Assembly (NCBI GenBank): GCA_023432025.1
Contig: JAEYVE010000271.1
Span: 1 to 10,218, forward strand
DNA: 10,218 bases
Direction: 5' to 3'
DNA from: Pseudomonadota bacterium
Lineage (GTDB): Bacteria > Myxococcota_A > Polyangia > Polyangiales > Polyangiaceae
In this document: one piece after another, positions 1 to 6,156 of the stretch
Layout of the letters: each line of letters starts with the position of its first letter
Numbering within the stretch: position 1 is the stretch's first letter
Notes under the pieces: generated by a model
Database searches by the model: none
What the model saw: only the letters and a program-made list of their open reading frames with translations
What the model was told of the DNA's origin: nothing
Position numbers and translations under genes: made by a program

Positions 1-75
1 GGCTGGGGCCCCGCGCGCAGCCGCTCGAGCGACGAGCCCGAGAAGGTGCGAGGCGCGGGCGGAGGTGGGAGGGGG

Positions 76-125
76 CCCCCAAAAACCGCGAGGTTTTTAG
101 GGGGAGGGTCTGCTCCAGACCCTCC
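76..125 (-). terminator. Tandem hairpins after the 5'-nucleotidase gene, possible terminator
   Basis: Two inverted repeats lie immediately downstream of the minus-strand 5'-nucleotidase stop codon. The first, 103-125, is a perfect 10-bp stem (GGAGGGTCTG / CAGACCCTCC) with a 3-base loop, and it uses one base of the stop codon. The second, 76-104, pairs CCCCC-AAAAACC with GGTTTTT-A-GGGGG around a GCGA/TCGC four-base loop, with one bulged base. The two share bases 103-104, so they cannot both form completely. Neither is followed by a clear T-tract on the minus strand, so a classical intrinsic terminator is not proven. A 3'-end stabilising structure or a dispersed intergenic repeat would fit as well. 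Confidence 0.45.
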
Positions 126-1648
126 TAAAGCTCATGCGGCATCAGATCATGCGGCGAGCGGAAGTACTGCTCAGGCGAGTACGCTCCCAAACAAGACACG
201 CGCCGCATGTAGATGTCCGCGTAGAGATCCACTTGCTGGCCGAAGAGGCTCATGCCGTTGAGCTCCTTGAGGAGTGAGCCCCAATAGGGATGGAAGGCCG
301 CGTCGATGGCCTCGGAGAGCTCGCCGTACTCTTGTTCGAGGGTGCGTAGCTCGCCGCGAACACGCTCGACGTGCCGCTTGACGCGCTTGCGCTCGTTTTC
401 GCGCTGCTCGGGGTCGGCGAAGGCAGTGGGCGTGTCTCCCGTGGCGCTCGGCTGCTTGCTGAGCTCCTTGTAGTGGTACTGATAGAAGCGAAGCTCGTCC
501 TCCAAACCACGCCGCGCTTCCGTGAGCTGCCTGCGCCGCACGCGCTGCTCCGTGGTGGACTCGAGCGCTGCGATTTCCACGTCCAGCTCTTGGATGATCA
601 TGGCCGTGCGCCAGACGCTGTCCTTCTTGCTGCGCAGGATGTCGCCGTAGATGTGGTCTCCGATGTAGAGCACGGTAGAGCCGGGCTGTTCGATGTAGCG
701 CTCGAACTCGCGCAGGCTACCGCCCTCGTACACCTTGCCGCGCGCCAAGCTGCCGTCGACCGGGCGGAGAACGTCTCCGTCTCGCTCCATGAGGGGCCGC
801 CCCTCTCCGAACCAGCGCGGCTTTTGCGCGGCGCAAATGGCCACGTCGAAGTACTGCTGCCACGAGCCGTACTCCTTGCTCGCGGTGCCGAGCAGGTAGG
901 TCATCATCGTGTTCGTGTACGACCACGGTGAGTTGGTGAGCAAAAACAGCTTTTTCCCGGCGGAACGCAGCTTGTGCAGCGTGCGCGCCAGGTACGGATC
1001 TCGATCGATGTAACGCGGCAAGTCGCTCGTGACGTGTTTGTACACGGCGCCCTCCGCGTGGGCCTCGTCGATGGCGGCGCGCACGTCGTAGAAGAGCTTG
1101 TCGTAGTCTACGGACTCGCCGCGAGATTCGAGCGCGTGGACGATGGCGGCGTAGCTCGTCACCTCACACAGCGCGAAGAGCGTGTCGATCCAATGGTACC
1201 GCGCGGTCTGCGGGCGGATTTTCTTTTCGTGGTAGAGGTCGGTGATTTCCTCCGGCGTGAGGCGGCGCAAGCCGTGGTAGCCGGTGTTCACCACCTTGTG
1301 GCGGTCCATCTTGAGCACGTTGCCGTACTTGCGGTCGATGAGCAGACCACGGATGGGAAAGCGAGGATCGAAGACGATGTCCTCGAGATACGCCGGGTAA
1401 CCGCGTCGGATCAGACGCTCTACGGTCAGCTGGATGCTGAGCGCGTCCATCTGCTCCTGGCGATAAATGGCCAGGGTGTAGTCCATGTCGAACCCGACCC
1501 AGCGAATGCCGGCCATGCGCAGGTTGCGATTGACGAAGACCCGATCGGGACGGGGGATCGCAACGCCTTCAGCGGGGAGCGGGATGACTCCCGGGATGGG
1601 GAGAGTCAGCTGACGCGGAACGCGCGTCTCCTCGGATGTTTCGGTCAC
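125..1648 (-). CDS. HAD-IG family purine 5'-nucleotidase (cN-II type)
   Basis: Predicted cytosolic 5'-nucleotidase of the HAD superfamily (the family of human NT5C2 and bacterial HAD-IG nucleotidases), expected to dephosphorylate purine nucleotides such as IMP and GMP. Numbering from the GTG at 1648 gives 507 residues. HAD motif I is FDMDYT with D54 and D56 (nucleophile and acid/base). Motif II is LLTNS (T238, N239). The motif III lysine is about K276 in AQKPRW. Motif IV is YIGDHIYGD with D331 and D336. A charged, probably coiled-coil stretch spans about 354-448. The family-typical end has FGQQVDLYADIY, YFRSPHDLMPHE and a stop. A longer frame starts at ATG 1759 but would run 64 bp into the divergent amidotransferase, and its extra 37 residues look unlike the family, so GTG 1648 is preferred. 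No strong Shine-Dalgarno is visible at either. Family call is firm; substrate and start are inferred. Confidence 0.9.
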   Translation of the reverse strand: MTETSEETRVPRQLTLPIPGVIPLPAEGVAIPRPDRVFVNRNLRMAGIRWVGFDMDYTLAIYRQEQMDALSIQLTVERLIRRGYPAYLEDIVFDPRFPIRGLLIDRKYGNVLKMDRHKVVNTGYHGLRRLTPEEITDLYHEKKIRPQTARYHWIDTLFALCEVTSYAAIVHALESRGESVDYDKLFYDVRAAIDEAHAEGAVYKHVTSDLPRYIDRDPYLARTLHKLRSAGKKLFLLTNSPWSYTNTMMTYLLGTASKEYGSWQQYFDVAICAAQKPRWFGEGRPLMERDGDVLRPVDGSLARGKVYEGGSLREFERYIEQPGSTVLYIGDHIYGDILRSKKDSVWRTAMIIQELDVEIAALESTTEQRVRRRQLTEARRGLEDELRFYQYHYKELSKQPSATGDTPTAFADPEQRENERKRVKRHVERVRGELRTLEQEYGELSEAIDAAFHPYWGSLLKELNGMSLFGQQVDLYADIYMRRVSCLGAYSPEQYFRSPHDLMPHEL

Positions 1649-1695
1649 GCAAAGAGGCAGCGTAGCACAAGCCGGGCTGCTACCCTCGCGAGGAC

Positions 1696-2514
1696 ATGTC
1701 TCACGACGGACACCCGGCACCGGAAGAGGCGCGGGAGGCTCCTTCCGCGGCGTCCGCAAAGAAAAAGGATGGGCGGCCGCTGTCGATTTGGATCACTGGG
1801 CGGCCGGTGTCCGAGGCGGAGCGGAGGCGCGGCTCGTTCGCGCACATGATTCAGCACACTGTCGCCGATGCGTGGAATGGGCCCTGGCAGTTGGTCGACT
1901 GCACGAGAGAAGAAGCCCGGCTTCCCCGCTTGGAGGAGGTCGCGGGGGTGGTCGTCACTGGCTCGGCGGCGCATGTCGCCGAACAGGCGCCGTGGATGCT
2001 GCGTCTGCAGACGGCTCTACGCGAGGCGACGGAAAGAAACGTGCCCACTCTCGGCATTTGCTTTGGGCATCAGCTGCTTGGGCTTGCCCTCGGGGGTCAC
2101 TCGGGCACGAACCCGCGCGGCCGAGAAATCGGCGCCGTGTCTCTGCGTCTGACGCACCCTGATCCGCTCTTGGGCTCCTTGGACGAGCTGCGTCCGGCGG
2201 GCGGCTACGACGTCATCATGACCCATCTGGACTCCGTGCTGTCGCTACCGCCGGGGGCGCGTGTGCTGGCGGAGACGGACGGCGAGCGTCACGCCGCGAT
2301 TCGCTTCGGCGAACGGTGTTGGGGCGTGCAGTTTCACCCGGAAATGGACGCGGAAATCATCGGTTACTACGTGGAGGCCCGCCGCGACGCCTTGGTCTCG
2401 GAAGGGCGCGAGCCGGACGCCATCGTCCAAGGTCTGCGCGATACTCCGCACGGAGCGCGCGTGCTCACGCGTTTCGCGGAGGAAGTGTGCCGCGCGGAGG
2501 CCGAGCGCGGCTGA
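1696..2514 (+). CDS. Class I glutamine amidotransferase (GMP synthase-like GATase domain)
   Basis: A 272-residue stand-alone class I glutamine amidotransferase, related to the glutaminase domain of GMP synthase, expected to release ammonia from glutamine. The catalytic triad is visible: nucleophile C122 in GICFGHQLLG, and H214 and E216 in WGVQFHPEM. The TGS segment (88-90) matches the oxyanion-hole region. The first 25 or so residues are charged, Ala-rich and probably disordered. There is no synthetase, ATP-pyrophosphatase or other acceptor domain, so the ammonia acceptor is unknown; proteins like this are often annotated only as GMP synthase-like, and some relatives act on other substrates such as gamma-glutamyl compounds. 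GAGG at 1690-1693 sits two bases before the ATG, which is close for a ribosome site. The gene is divergent from the 5'-nucleotidase and lies 87 bp upstream of ychF, with which it may be cotranscribed. Confidence 0.87.
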   Translation: MSHDGHPAPEEAREAPSAASAKKKDGRPLSIWITGRPVSEAERRRGSFAHMIQHTVADAWNGPWQLVDCTREEARLPRLEEVAGVVVTGSAAHVAEQAPWMLRLQTALREATERNVPTLGICFGHQLLGLALGGHSGTNPRGREIGAVSLRLTHPDPLLGSLDELRPAGGYDVIMTHLDSVLSLPPGARVLAETDGERHAAIRFGERCWGVQFHPEMDAEIIGYYVEARRDALVSEGREPDAIVQGLRDTPHGARVLTRFAEEVCRAEAERG

Positions 2515-2601
2515 CCTCTGCGGCCCGAGCGCGCGGCTTCCGAGGTGGAAGTCGCATCGGGGGTGCGCGGCCGCCCCGAATGAGCTAAAGGCCGCCCCGC
2601 A

Positions 2602-3708
2602 ATGGGATTTTCCTGCGGAGTCGTCGGTCTGCCCAACGTGGGCAAGAGCACCTTGTTCAACTCGCTCTCGAGCGCGAAGGCCGAGGCGGCCAATTTTCCG
2701 TTCTGCACCATCGAGCCGAACGTCGGCATCGTGCCGGTTCCGGACAAGCGCCTCGACATCTTGTCGAAGATTTACAAGACGAAGAGCACGGTACCGACCT
2801 CGATTCGCTTCGTGGACATCGCCGGCCTGGTGCGCGGCGCGTCCAAGGGTGAAGGGCTGGGCAACCAGTTTTTGACGCACATCCGCGAGGTGGACGCCAT
2901 CGCGCACGTGGTGCGCTGCTTCAGCGACGAGAACGTGATTCACGTCGAAGGCCGCGTGGATCCCGTCGCGGACGTCGAGACCATTCACACCGAGCTTTGC
3001 CTCAAAGATCTGGAGACGGCGACCAAACGTCTCGATCGCGCGCGCAAGCAGAGCAAGGGTGGCGAGGCCAAAGAAAAGGCGGCCGTCAGCGTCCTCGAGC
3101 GCCTCGTGCCGCATTTGGACGCAGGCAAGCCGGCGCGTTCGTTCGATATCGGCAGCGACGAGAAAGAAATCGAAGCGGTGCGCGAGCTGCAGCTCCTCAC
3201 CATCAAACCCACGTTCTACGTCGCCAACGTCAACGAAGCGGACCTCGGGAGCGTCGAGAAGAACCCGCACTACCAGGCGCTCCTCGCCTTGGCGAAGTCG
3301 GAGAACGCGCGCGTGGTGCCGATTTGTGCCGCGCTCGAGGCGCAAATCGCCGAGCTGGATCCCGCCGATCGTCCGGAGTTTTTGGAGAGCGCCGGGCTGG
3401 AGGAGCCGGGGTTGAACCAGGTGATCCGGACCGGCTACGAGCTGCTCGGCTTGGTCACGTTCATCACCGCCGGCGAAAAGGAATGCCGCGCGTGGACGGT
3501 GGAAAAGGGCGCCACCGCGCCGAACGCCGCCGGCGTGATTCACTCGGACTTCGAGCGCGGCTTCATCAAGGCCGAGGTCATCTGGTGGGAAGACTTGGTG
3601 GCGCTCGGCAGCGAAGCCAAGTGCAAAGAGGCCGGAAAGCTCGCCATCGAAGGCAAGGAGTACGTCGTGCGCGACGGCGACGTGATCCATTTCCGCTTCA
3701 ACGTGTGA
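2602..3708 (+). CDS. ychF: Ribosome-binding P-loop ATPase/GTPase YchF (OLA1 family)
   Basis: A 368-residue, near full-length YchF/OLA1 protein (E. coli YchF is about 363). This universally conserved Obg-related P-loop protein binds ribosomes and hydrolyses ATP in preference to GTP, and is linked to translation and stress responses. The P-loop GLPNVGKST is at 9-17, followed by NFPFCTIEPN (31-40), a switch I-like region. DIAGLVRGASKGEGLGNQF covers about 72-90, and H114 in NVIHVEG matches the histidine implicated in catalysis in this family. NVNEAD at 209-214 replaces the GTPase NKxD motif, as expected for ATP preference. A helical coiled-coil insert lies at about 125-200. The C-terminal TGS domain starts near 283 and ends KEYVVRDGDVIHFRFNV, the usual family ending. 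The start is clear from MGFSCGVVGLPNVGKS. An AAAGG at 2587-2591 is a weak, distant ribosome site. The neighbour is not pth, the common partner elsewhere. Confidence 0.97.
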   Translation: MGFSCGVVGLPNVGKSTLFNSLSSAKAEAANFPFCTIEPNVGIVPVPDKRLDILSKIYKTKSTVPTSIRFVDIAGLVRGASKGEGLGNQFLTHIREVDAIAHVVRCFSDENVIHVEGRVDPVADVETIHTELCLKDLETATKRLDRARKQSKGGEAKEKAAVSVLERLVPHLDAGKPARSFDIGSDEKEIEAVRELQLLTIKPTFYVANVNEADLGSVEKNPHYQALLALAKSENARVVPICAALEAQIAELDPADRPEFLESAGLEEPGLNQVIRTGYELLGLVTFITAGEKECRAWTVEKGATAPNAAGVIHSDFERGFIKAEVIWWEDLVALGSEAKCKEAGKLAIEGKEYVVRDGDVIHFRFNV

Positions 3709-3731
3709 GGCGGAAAGCGCGCGGCGTCGTA

Positions 3732-3897
3732 CGGTGCTGGCCTGCGGGAGCGACCGAGCTTCGGCTCGCGCTTTCGAGGAGCGAAATCGTGAGGACGCGG
3801 GAGCGACCGAGCTTTGGCTTGCGCTTTCGAGGAGCGAATCGTGACGGTGCTGGCCCGCGGGAGCGACCGAGCTTTGCCCTCGCGCTTTCGAGGAGCG
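3732..3897. repeat. Three tandem copies of a hairpin-forming repeat of about 40 bp
   Basis: The convergent gap between ychF and the DUF2752 gene holds three near-identical copies at 3744-3783, 3797-3836 and 3857-3897. Each begins GCGGGAGCGACCGAGCTT and ends GCGCTTTCGAGGAGCG, with starts 53 and 60 bp apart. Copies 1 and 3 also share the flank CGGTGCTGGCC, and copies 1 and 2 share GCGA(A)ATCGTGA after the core. The centre of copy 1 is a perfect stem, CGAGC-TTCG-GCTCG. Copy 2 changes this to CGAGC-TTTG-GCTTG, keeping the pairing through a G-T wobble; copy 3 keeps at least four pairs. The divergence lies mainly in the loop, which hints that the hairpin matters. Possible roles are a bidirectional terminator between converging genes or a dispersed REP-like element. 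No coding function is supported. Confidence 0.8.
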
Positions 3898-3910
3898 CGG
3901 CGAGGCACTT

Positions 3911-4372
3911 TCAGCGTCCGAGCGTTGAAAGCCACTCTCGGTAGGTCGTCACGGGCACGGGACCTCCGAGGTAACCTGCGAAGCGCAGGAGCCACGCCGC
4001 GATCATGAGTGAAACGACGACGAGGCCGAGCGCGCCGAGTCGTCGCGTGGCGGTAGGGCTCCAAGGGCGTCCCAGCGCGCTCGAGGCGGCGTAAGCCAAG
4101 CCCGCGCCGTAGGTGGGGAGCGCGGCGACGACGAGGGGATGAAAAGCGAGCGCGCTCTGCAATTCTCCGCACGTGAGCGCCGCCGCGGCGCGCGTCAGCC
4201 CACAGCCGGGGCAGGGCACACCGAAAAGGCCGGCGCTCGGGCAACACGGCGCGCCCATTGCAACGAGCGAAAGCCCGAAAGCGAGCGAAGCTGCGAAGAG
4301 CGTGACGGACAAAACGCGCCGAGCCCGCGGAGCGGGCTCGGCAGTTGGCTCGTTCGCCTCGCCGGGAGACAT
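3911..4372 (-). CDS. DUF2752 family small membrane protein
   Basis: A 153-residue predicted inner-membrane protein of the DUF2752 family, whose function is unknown. The family signature is clear: CPGCGLTRA at 54-62, preceded by C43-C44 and followed by H78-P79 in ALAFHPL. Hydrophobic segments at about 20-40, 80-97 and 113-134 suggest three membrane spans, with the cysteine motif near a membrane face. The N-terminal 18 residues are polar. The clustered cysteines could bind metal or form disulphides, but that is inference. It starts 24 bp after the stop of the zinc-ribbon/DUF4234 gene on the same strand, so the two are probably one transcript. No Shine-Dalgarno is visible before its ATG, so translation may depend on the upstream gene. 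A perfect 11-bp inverted repeat (4318-4342) lies in its codons 11-19. Confidence 0.85.
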   Translation of the reverse strand: MSPGEANEPTAEPAPRARRVLSVTLFAASLAFGLSLVAMGAPCCPSAGLFGVPCPGCGLTRAAAALTCGELQSALAFHPLVVAALPTYGAGLAYAASSALGRPWSPTATRRLGALGLVVVSLMIAAWLLRFAGYLGGPVPVTTYREWLSTLGR

Positions 4373-4396
4373 GGCGTACGGCGCGCGGGCTAAGAC

Positions 4397-5821
4397 TCAG
4401 CCGGCGTTGCGGCGCGCGGCCGCCCACGTTTCGTTCAAGTCGGCTGGCAAGAAGTACATGCCGAAGAAGAGATAGAGCACGGGGTGAGCAACCTGCGGAT
4501 TTTGAATGCCGGCCAGCCGCTGCGCCTCCGCCACCTTTTCCGGCAACTTCAGGATTTCGATGATTTGAATGATGGGGAGGAAGAACAGAAGCAGGCTGAT
4601 GTCGTTCTTCTGTCGGAAGGCGCGCAGCTCCGAGAGCATGCCGATGAGCGAGATGAGGCCGTAGATGCCGCACGTGGCGTACGTGAGCACCAGCACCAAG
4701 AGGGGATTTCGGTCCTTGCCGATGGGGCCATGCGAGCTCGTGCCGGTGATGGCTCCGTACGGCGCAGGCTGACCGAACGCTGCCGGCGCGGAGAGGCGCG
4801 CCTCCCCCGAGAGATCTCCGAATGCTGGAGCGGGGGAGCCGGAAGGCTGACCAGGGGGCACGTAGACGGGGTTCGGCTGCGTGGAGGCGACGGCGCCCTG
4901 CTGCGCGCCGGCTCCGTGCTGAAAGGCGTCCGGAATCGCGGCGCCGAGCATGGTGCCACCCAAGGGATTGACGTCCCGGGGGAGGGGCTCAGCGTCGGGG
5001 ACGGCCGAGAAAGCCGTGGTTTTTGCGTAGGCACCGACGGTGGGCGAGGGGGGCGGCGGCTCGGTCGGATTGTGACCAAACGCCTGCGTTGCGTCGAAGC
5101 CCGCGCCGCGCGTTGCGTCGGTTGGCGGCTGGGCGGCTGGGGCGGGCTGCGCGACGGGCTCCTGAGGTTGCCCGCCCTGTGCATTGAAACCTTGCGGATT
5201 GAAGCCCTGCGGATTGAAACCCTGCGGGGCGACGCCGATCATCGTCCCCTTGAGCTTGTTGGCCTGGCTTGCGGCGCCGGCCGCGGGCGGCTGCGCTGCG
5301 GGCGGCTGCGCTGCGGGCGGCTGCGCTGCAGGACTGGCCGCCGGGGTGGGTGGCGTTTGTGCGCCGAACCCGCCCTGCGGGGCGACACCGATCATGGTGC
5401 CCTTGAGGTGGGCCGGTCGTGCGGCCGCGGGAGCCTGCGCGGGGGGCTGTCCAGCGGCAGGGGTCTGCGGTGCGGCCGGTCCGGGGGCGCCGAAACCACC
5501 GGGCGAGAAACCTCCCTGAGGCGCAACGCCCACCATCGTGCCCTTGAATGCGGAGCGGGGCTGCGCCGGAGCGGCGGGAGGCTCCTGCGGAGCCGCTGGT
5601 GCGCCGGCCGCTGGTGCGCCGGCCGCTGTCGCGCCGGTGGTCGACGGTACGGCCCCGGGCGGCACAGCACCGCCCGGCTGCATGCCGGCGAAGGGCGAAT
5701 TGCCCATCATCATCGTTCCCTTGAACTTGGGGGCAGCTTTCTTTTCCGCCAGCTCGAGGCCGCACTGGCGACACCGTTGGGCCGACTCTTCGTTCTTGGT
5801 CCCGCAGTTGGGGCAAAACAC
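4397..5821 (-). CDS. Zinc-ribbon protein with five GTM repeats and a C-terminal DUF4234-like membrane domain
   Basis: A 474-residue multidomain protein of unknown function. Residues 1-21 form a zinc ribbon with C3, C6, C17 and C20 (FCPNCG and CRQCG). Residues 30-365 are low-complexity, rich in Pro, Ala, Gln and Gly, and probably disordered. Embedded in this are five copies of a short motif, [FL]-[KG]-G-T-M-[MVIL]: threonines 36, 95, 142, 193 and 290. Three copies are followed by G-VAPQG-F. Residues from about 366 resemble DUF4234: RNPLLVLVLTYATCGIYGLI, a second hydrophobic segment at 408-424 and a third at about 446-461, so the chain is probably membrane-anchored. It starts with GTG at 5821; GGAGG (plus-strand 5831-5835) lies 9 bases upstream and supports this start. 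It heads a likely two-gene operon with DUF2752. The domain calls are from motif recognition; the biological role is unknown. Confidence 0.82.
   Translation of the reverse strand: MFCPNCGTKNEESAQRCRQCGLELAEKKAAPKFKGTMMMGNSPFAGMQPGGAVPPGAVPSTTGATAAGAPAAGAPAAPQEPPAAPAQPRSAFKGTMVGVAPQGGFSPGGFGAPGPAAPQTPAAGQPPAQAPAAARPAHLKGTMIGVAPQGGFGAQTPPTPAASPAAQPPAAQPPAAQPPAAGAASQANKLKGTMIGVAPQGFNPQGFNPQGFNAQGGQPQEPVAQPAPAAQPPTDATRGAGFDATQAFGHNPTEPPPPSPTVGAYAKTTAFSAVPDAEPLPRDVNPLGGTMLGAAIPDAFQHGAGAQQGAVASTQPNPVYVPPGQPSGSPAPAFGDLSGEARLSAPAAFGQPAPYGAITGTSSHGPIGKDRNPLLVLVLTYATCGIYGLISLIGMLSELRAFRQKNDISLLLFFLPIIQIIEILKLPEKVAEAQRLAGIQNPQVAHPVLYLFFGMYFLPADLNETWAAARRNAG
5183..5227 (-). repeat. Three 15-bp in-frame repeats encoding NPQGF units
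   Basis: The units 5183-5197, 5198-5212 and 5213-5227 are 15 bp each and differ at only one or two bases. They encode the run of NPQGF-like pentapeptides at about residues 199-213 of the zinc-ribbon protein, next to its fourth GTM motif. The repeat keeps the reading frame and looks like recent slippage or unequal exchange inside the disordered linker. Confidence 0.85.
5285..5329 (-). repeat. Three perfect 15-bp in-frame repeats encoding QPPAA units
   Basis: The unit GGGCGGCTGCGCTGC (plus strand) occurs three times without a mismatch at 5285-5299, 5300-5314 and 5315-5329. On the coding strand it gives tandem QPPAA pentapeptides at about residues 165-181 of the zinc-ribbon protein. Perfect identity at the DNA level indicates recent expansion. 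Confidence 0.9.
5595..5639 (-). repeat. Three 15-bp in-frame repeats encoding GAPAA-like units
   Basis: Two identical 15-bp units (5595-5609, 5610-5624; GCTGGTGCGCCGGCC on the plus strand) and a third diverged one (5625-5639) encode GAPAA-type pentapeptides at about residues 61-76 of the zinc-ribbon protein, between its first and second GTM motifs. Confidence 0.8.
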
Positions 5822-5963
5822 CGCTCAGTACCTCCAAGGCTGGCCCGACGAGGGGCCGTAGCGGGCGGAAGCCTACACGCCCCGGATGGGGGGGAACAAG
5901 CGCTGTGGGCGAAACCCTTCAGGATTGCGGGCATTCCGCCAGGCAGCGGGTTCCGCGGCGCCC

Positions 5964-5993
5964 TTGACACCCCGTCTCACGGGTCACTACGGT
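5964..5993 (+). promoter_or_regulatory. Candidate sigma70-type promoter for the nuo genes
   Basis: A consensus -35 box TTGACA (5964-5969) is followed 18 bp later by TACGGT (5988-5993), which keeps the TAnnnT pattern of a -10 box. A start near 6000 would give a leader of about 155 nt before nuoE. The spacer contains a perfect short inverted repeat, CCCGT-CTC-ACGGG (5971-5983), placed where a repressor could block RNA polymerase. The -35 match is strong for such GC-rich DNA, but the assignment is by eye only. Confidence 0.42.
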
Positions 5994-6036
5994 TCGCGTC
6001 GCCCGCCCCCCGGGTCGGAGGCTGGCTTGCCTTCCA

Positions 6037-6099
6037 GGACGGTTCGGCTGTCCGGGGCGACCAGGCCGCTTGGTTCCGGCTTTTTGGAATCAGGTCGCC
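6037..6099 (+). other. Structured leader upstream of nuoE (two adjacent hairpins)
   Basis: Two hairpins can form in succession in the presumed nuo 5' leader. The first (6037-6053) pairs GGACGG with GCTGTCC-side bases around a TTCGG loop, giving six pairs including one G-T. The second (6056-6099) has an outer 7-bp perfect stem, GGCGACC (6056-6062) with GGTCGCC (6093-6099), then an inner stem TGGTTCC (6071-6077) with GGAATCA (6086-6092) that stacks directly on the right side and leaves an 8-base bulge on the left. The structure ends 57 bp before the nuoE ATG. It could affect translation or mRNA stability; chance pairing in GC-rich DNA is not excluded. Confidence 0.35.
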
Positions 6100-6156
6100 G
6101 GCCACCGCTGTCGGTGTGTCGCGCGCGGGCAGAACCCCACCAACGCTGAAAGACAC

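Larger units (their letters stand above)
5822..6156. promoter_or_regulatory. Divergent intergenic region between the zinc-ribbon operon and nuoE
   Basis: This 335-bp stretch contains no convincing gene on either strand; the frames open across it lack ribosome sites and recognisable protein sequence. Toward the minus strand it holds a good ribosome site (GGAGG at 5835-5831) for the zinc-ribbon gene and a weak promoter candidate, TTGTTC at 5899-5894 and TAGGCT at 5875-5870 with an 18-bp spacer. Toward the plus strand it holds a stronger promoter candidate at 5964-5993 and inverted repeats in the presumed nuo leader, described separately. No tRNA, riboswitch of a class I know, or T-tract terminator was seen. 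Confidence 0.6.

Noticed and set aside
1..261. Plus-strand frame open from base 1 through 261 as a possible gene end
   Set aside because: It runs through the two hairpins and antisense into the 5'-nucleotidase gene, its translation is low-complexity Gly/Arg/Pro, and its only ATG (46) has no convincing support.
2557..2579. Inverted repeat TCGGGG/CCCCGA between the amidotransferase and ychF as a terminator
   Set aside because: The stem is only six pairs with an 11-base loop and no following T-tract, which is expected by chance in GC-rich DNA.
2245..3690. 481-codon minus-strand open frame opposite ychF
   Set aside because: YchF is unambiguous on the other strand; this frame is its mirror with the usual Arg/His/Ala/Val bias and no recognisable domain.
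5183..5329. Regular short repeats considered as a CRISPR array
   Set aside because: The units are 15 bp, directly abutting and without spacers, and they maintain a reading frame encoding Pro/Ala/Gln repeats.
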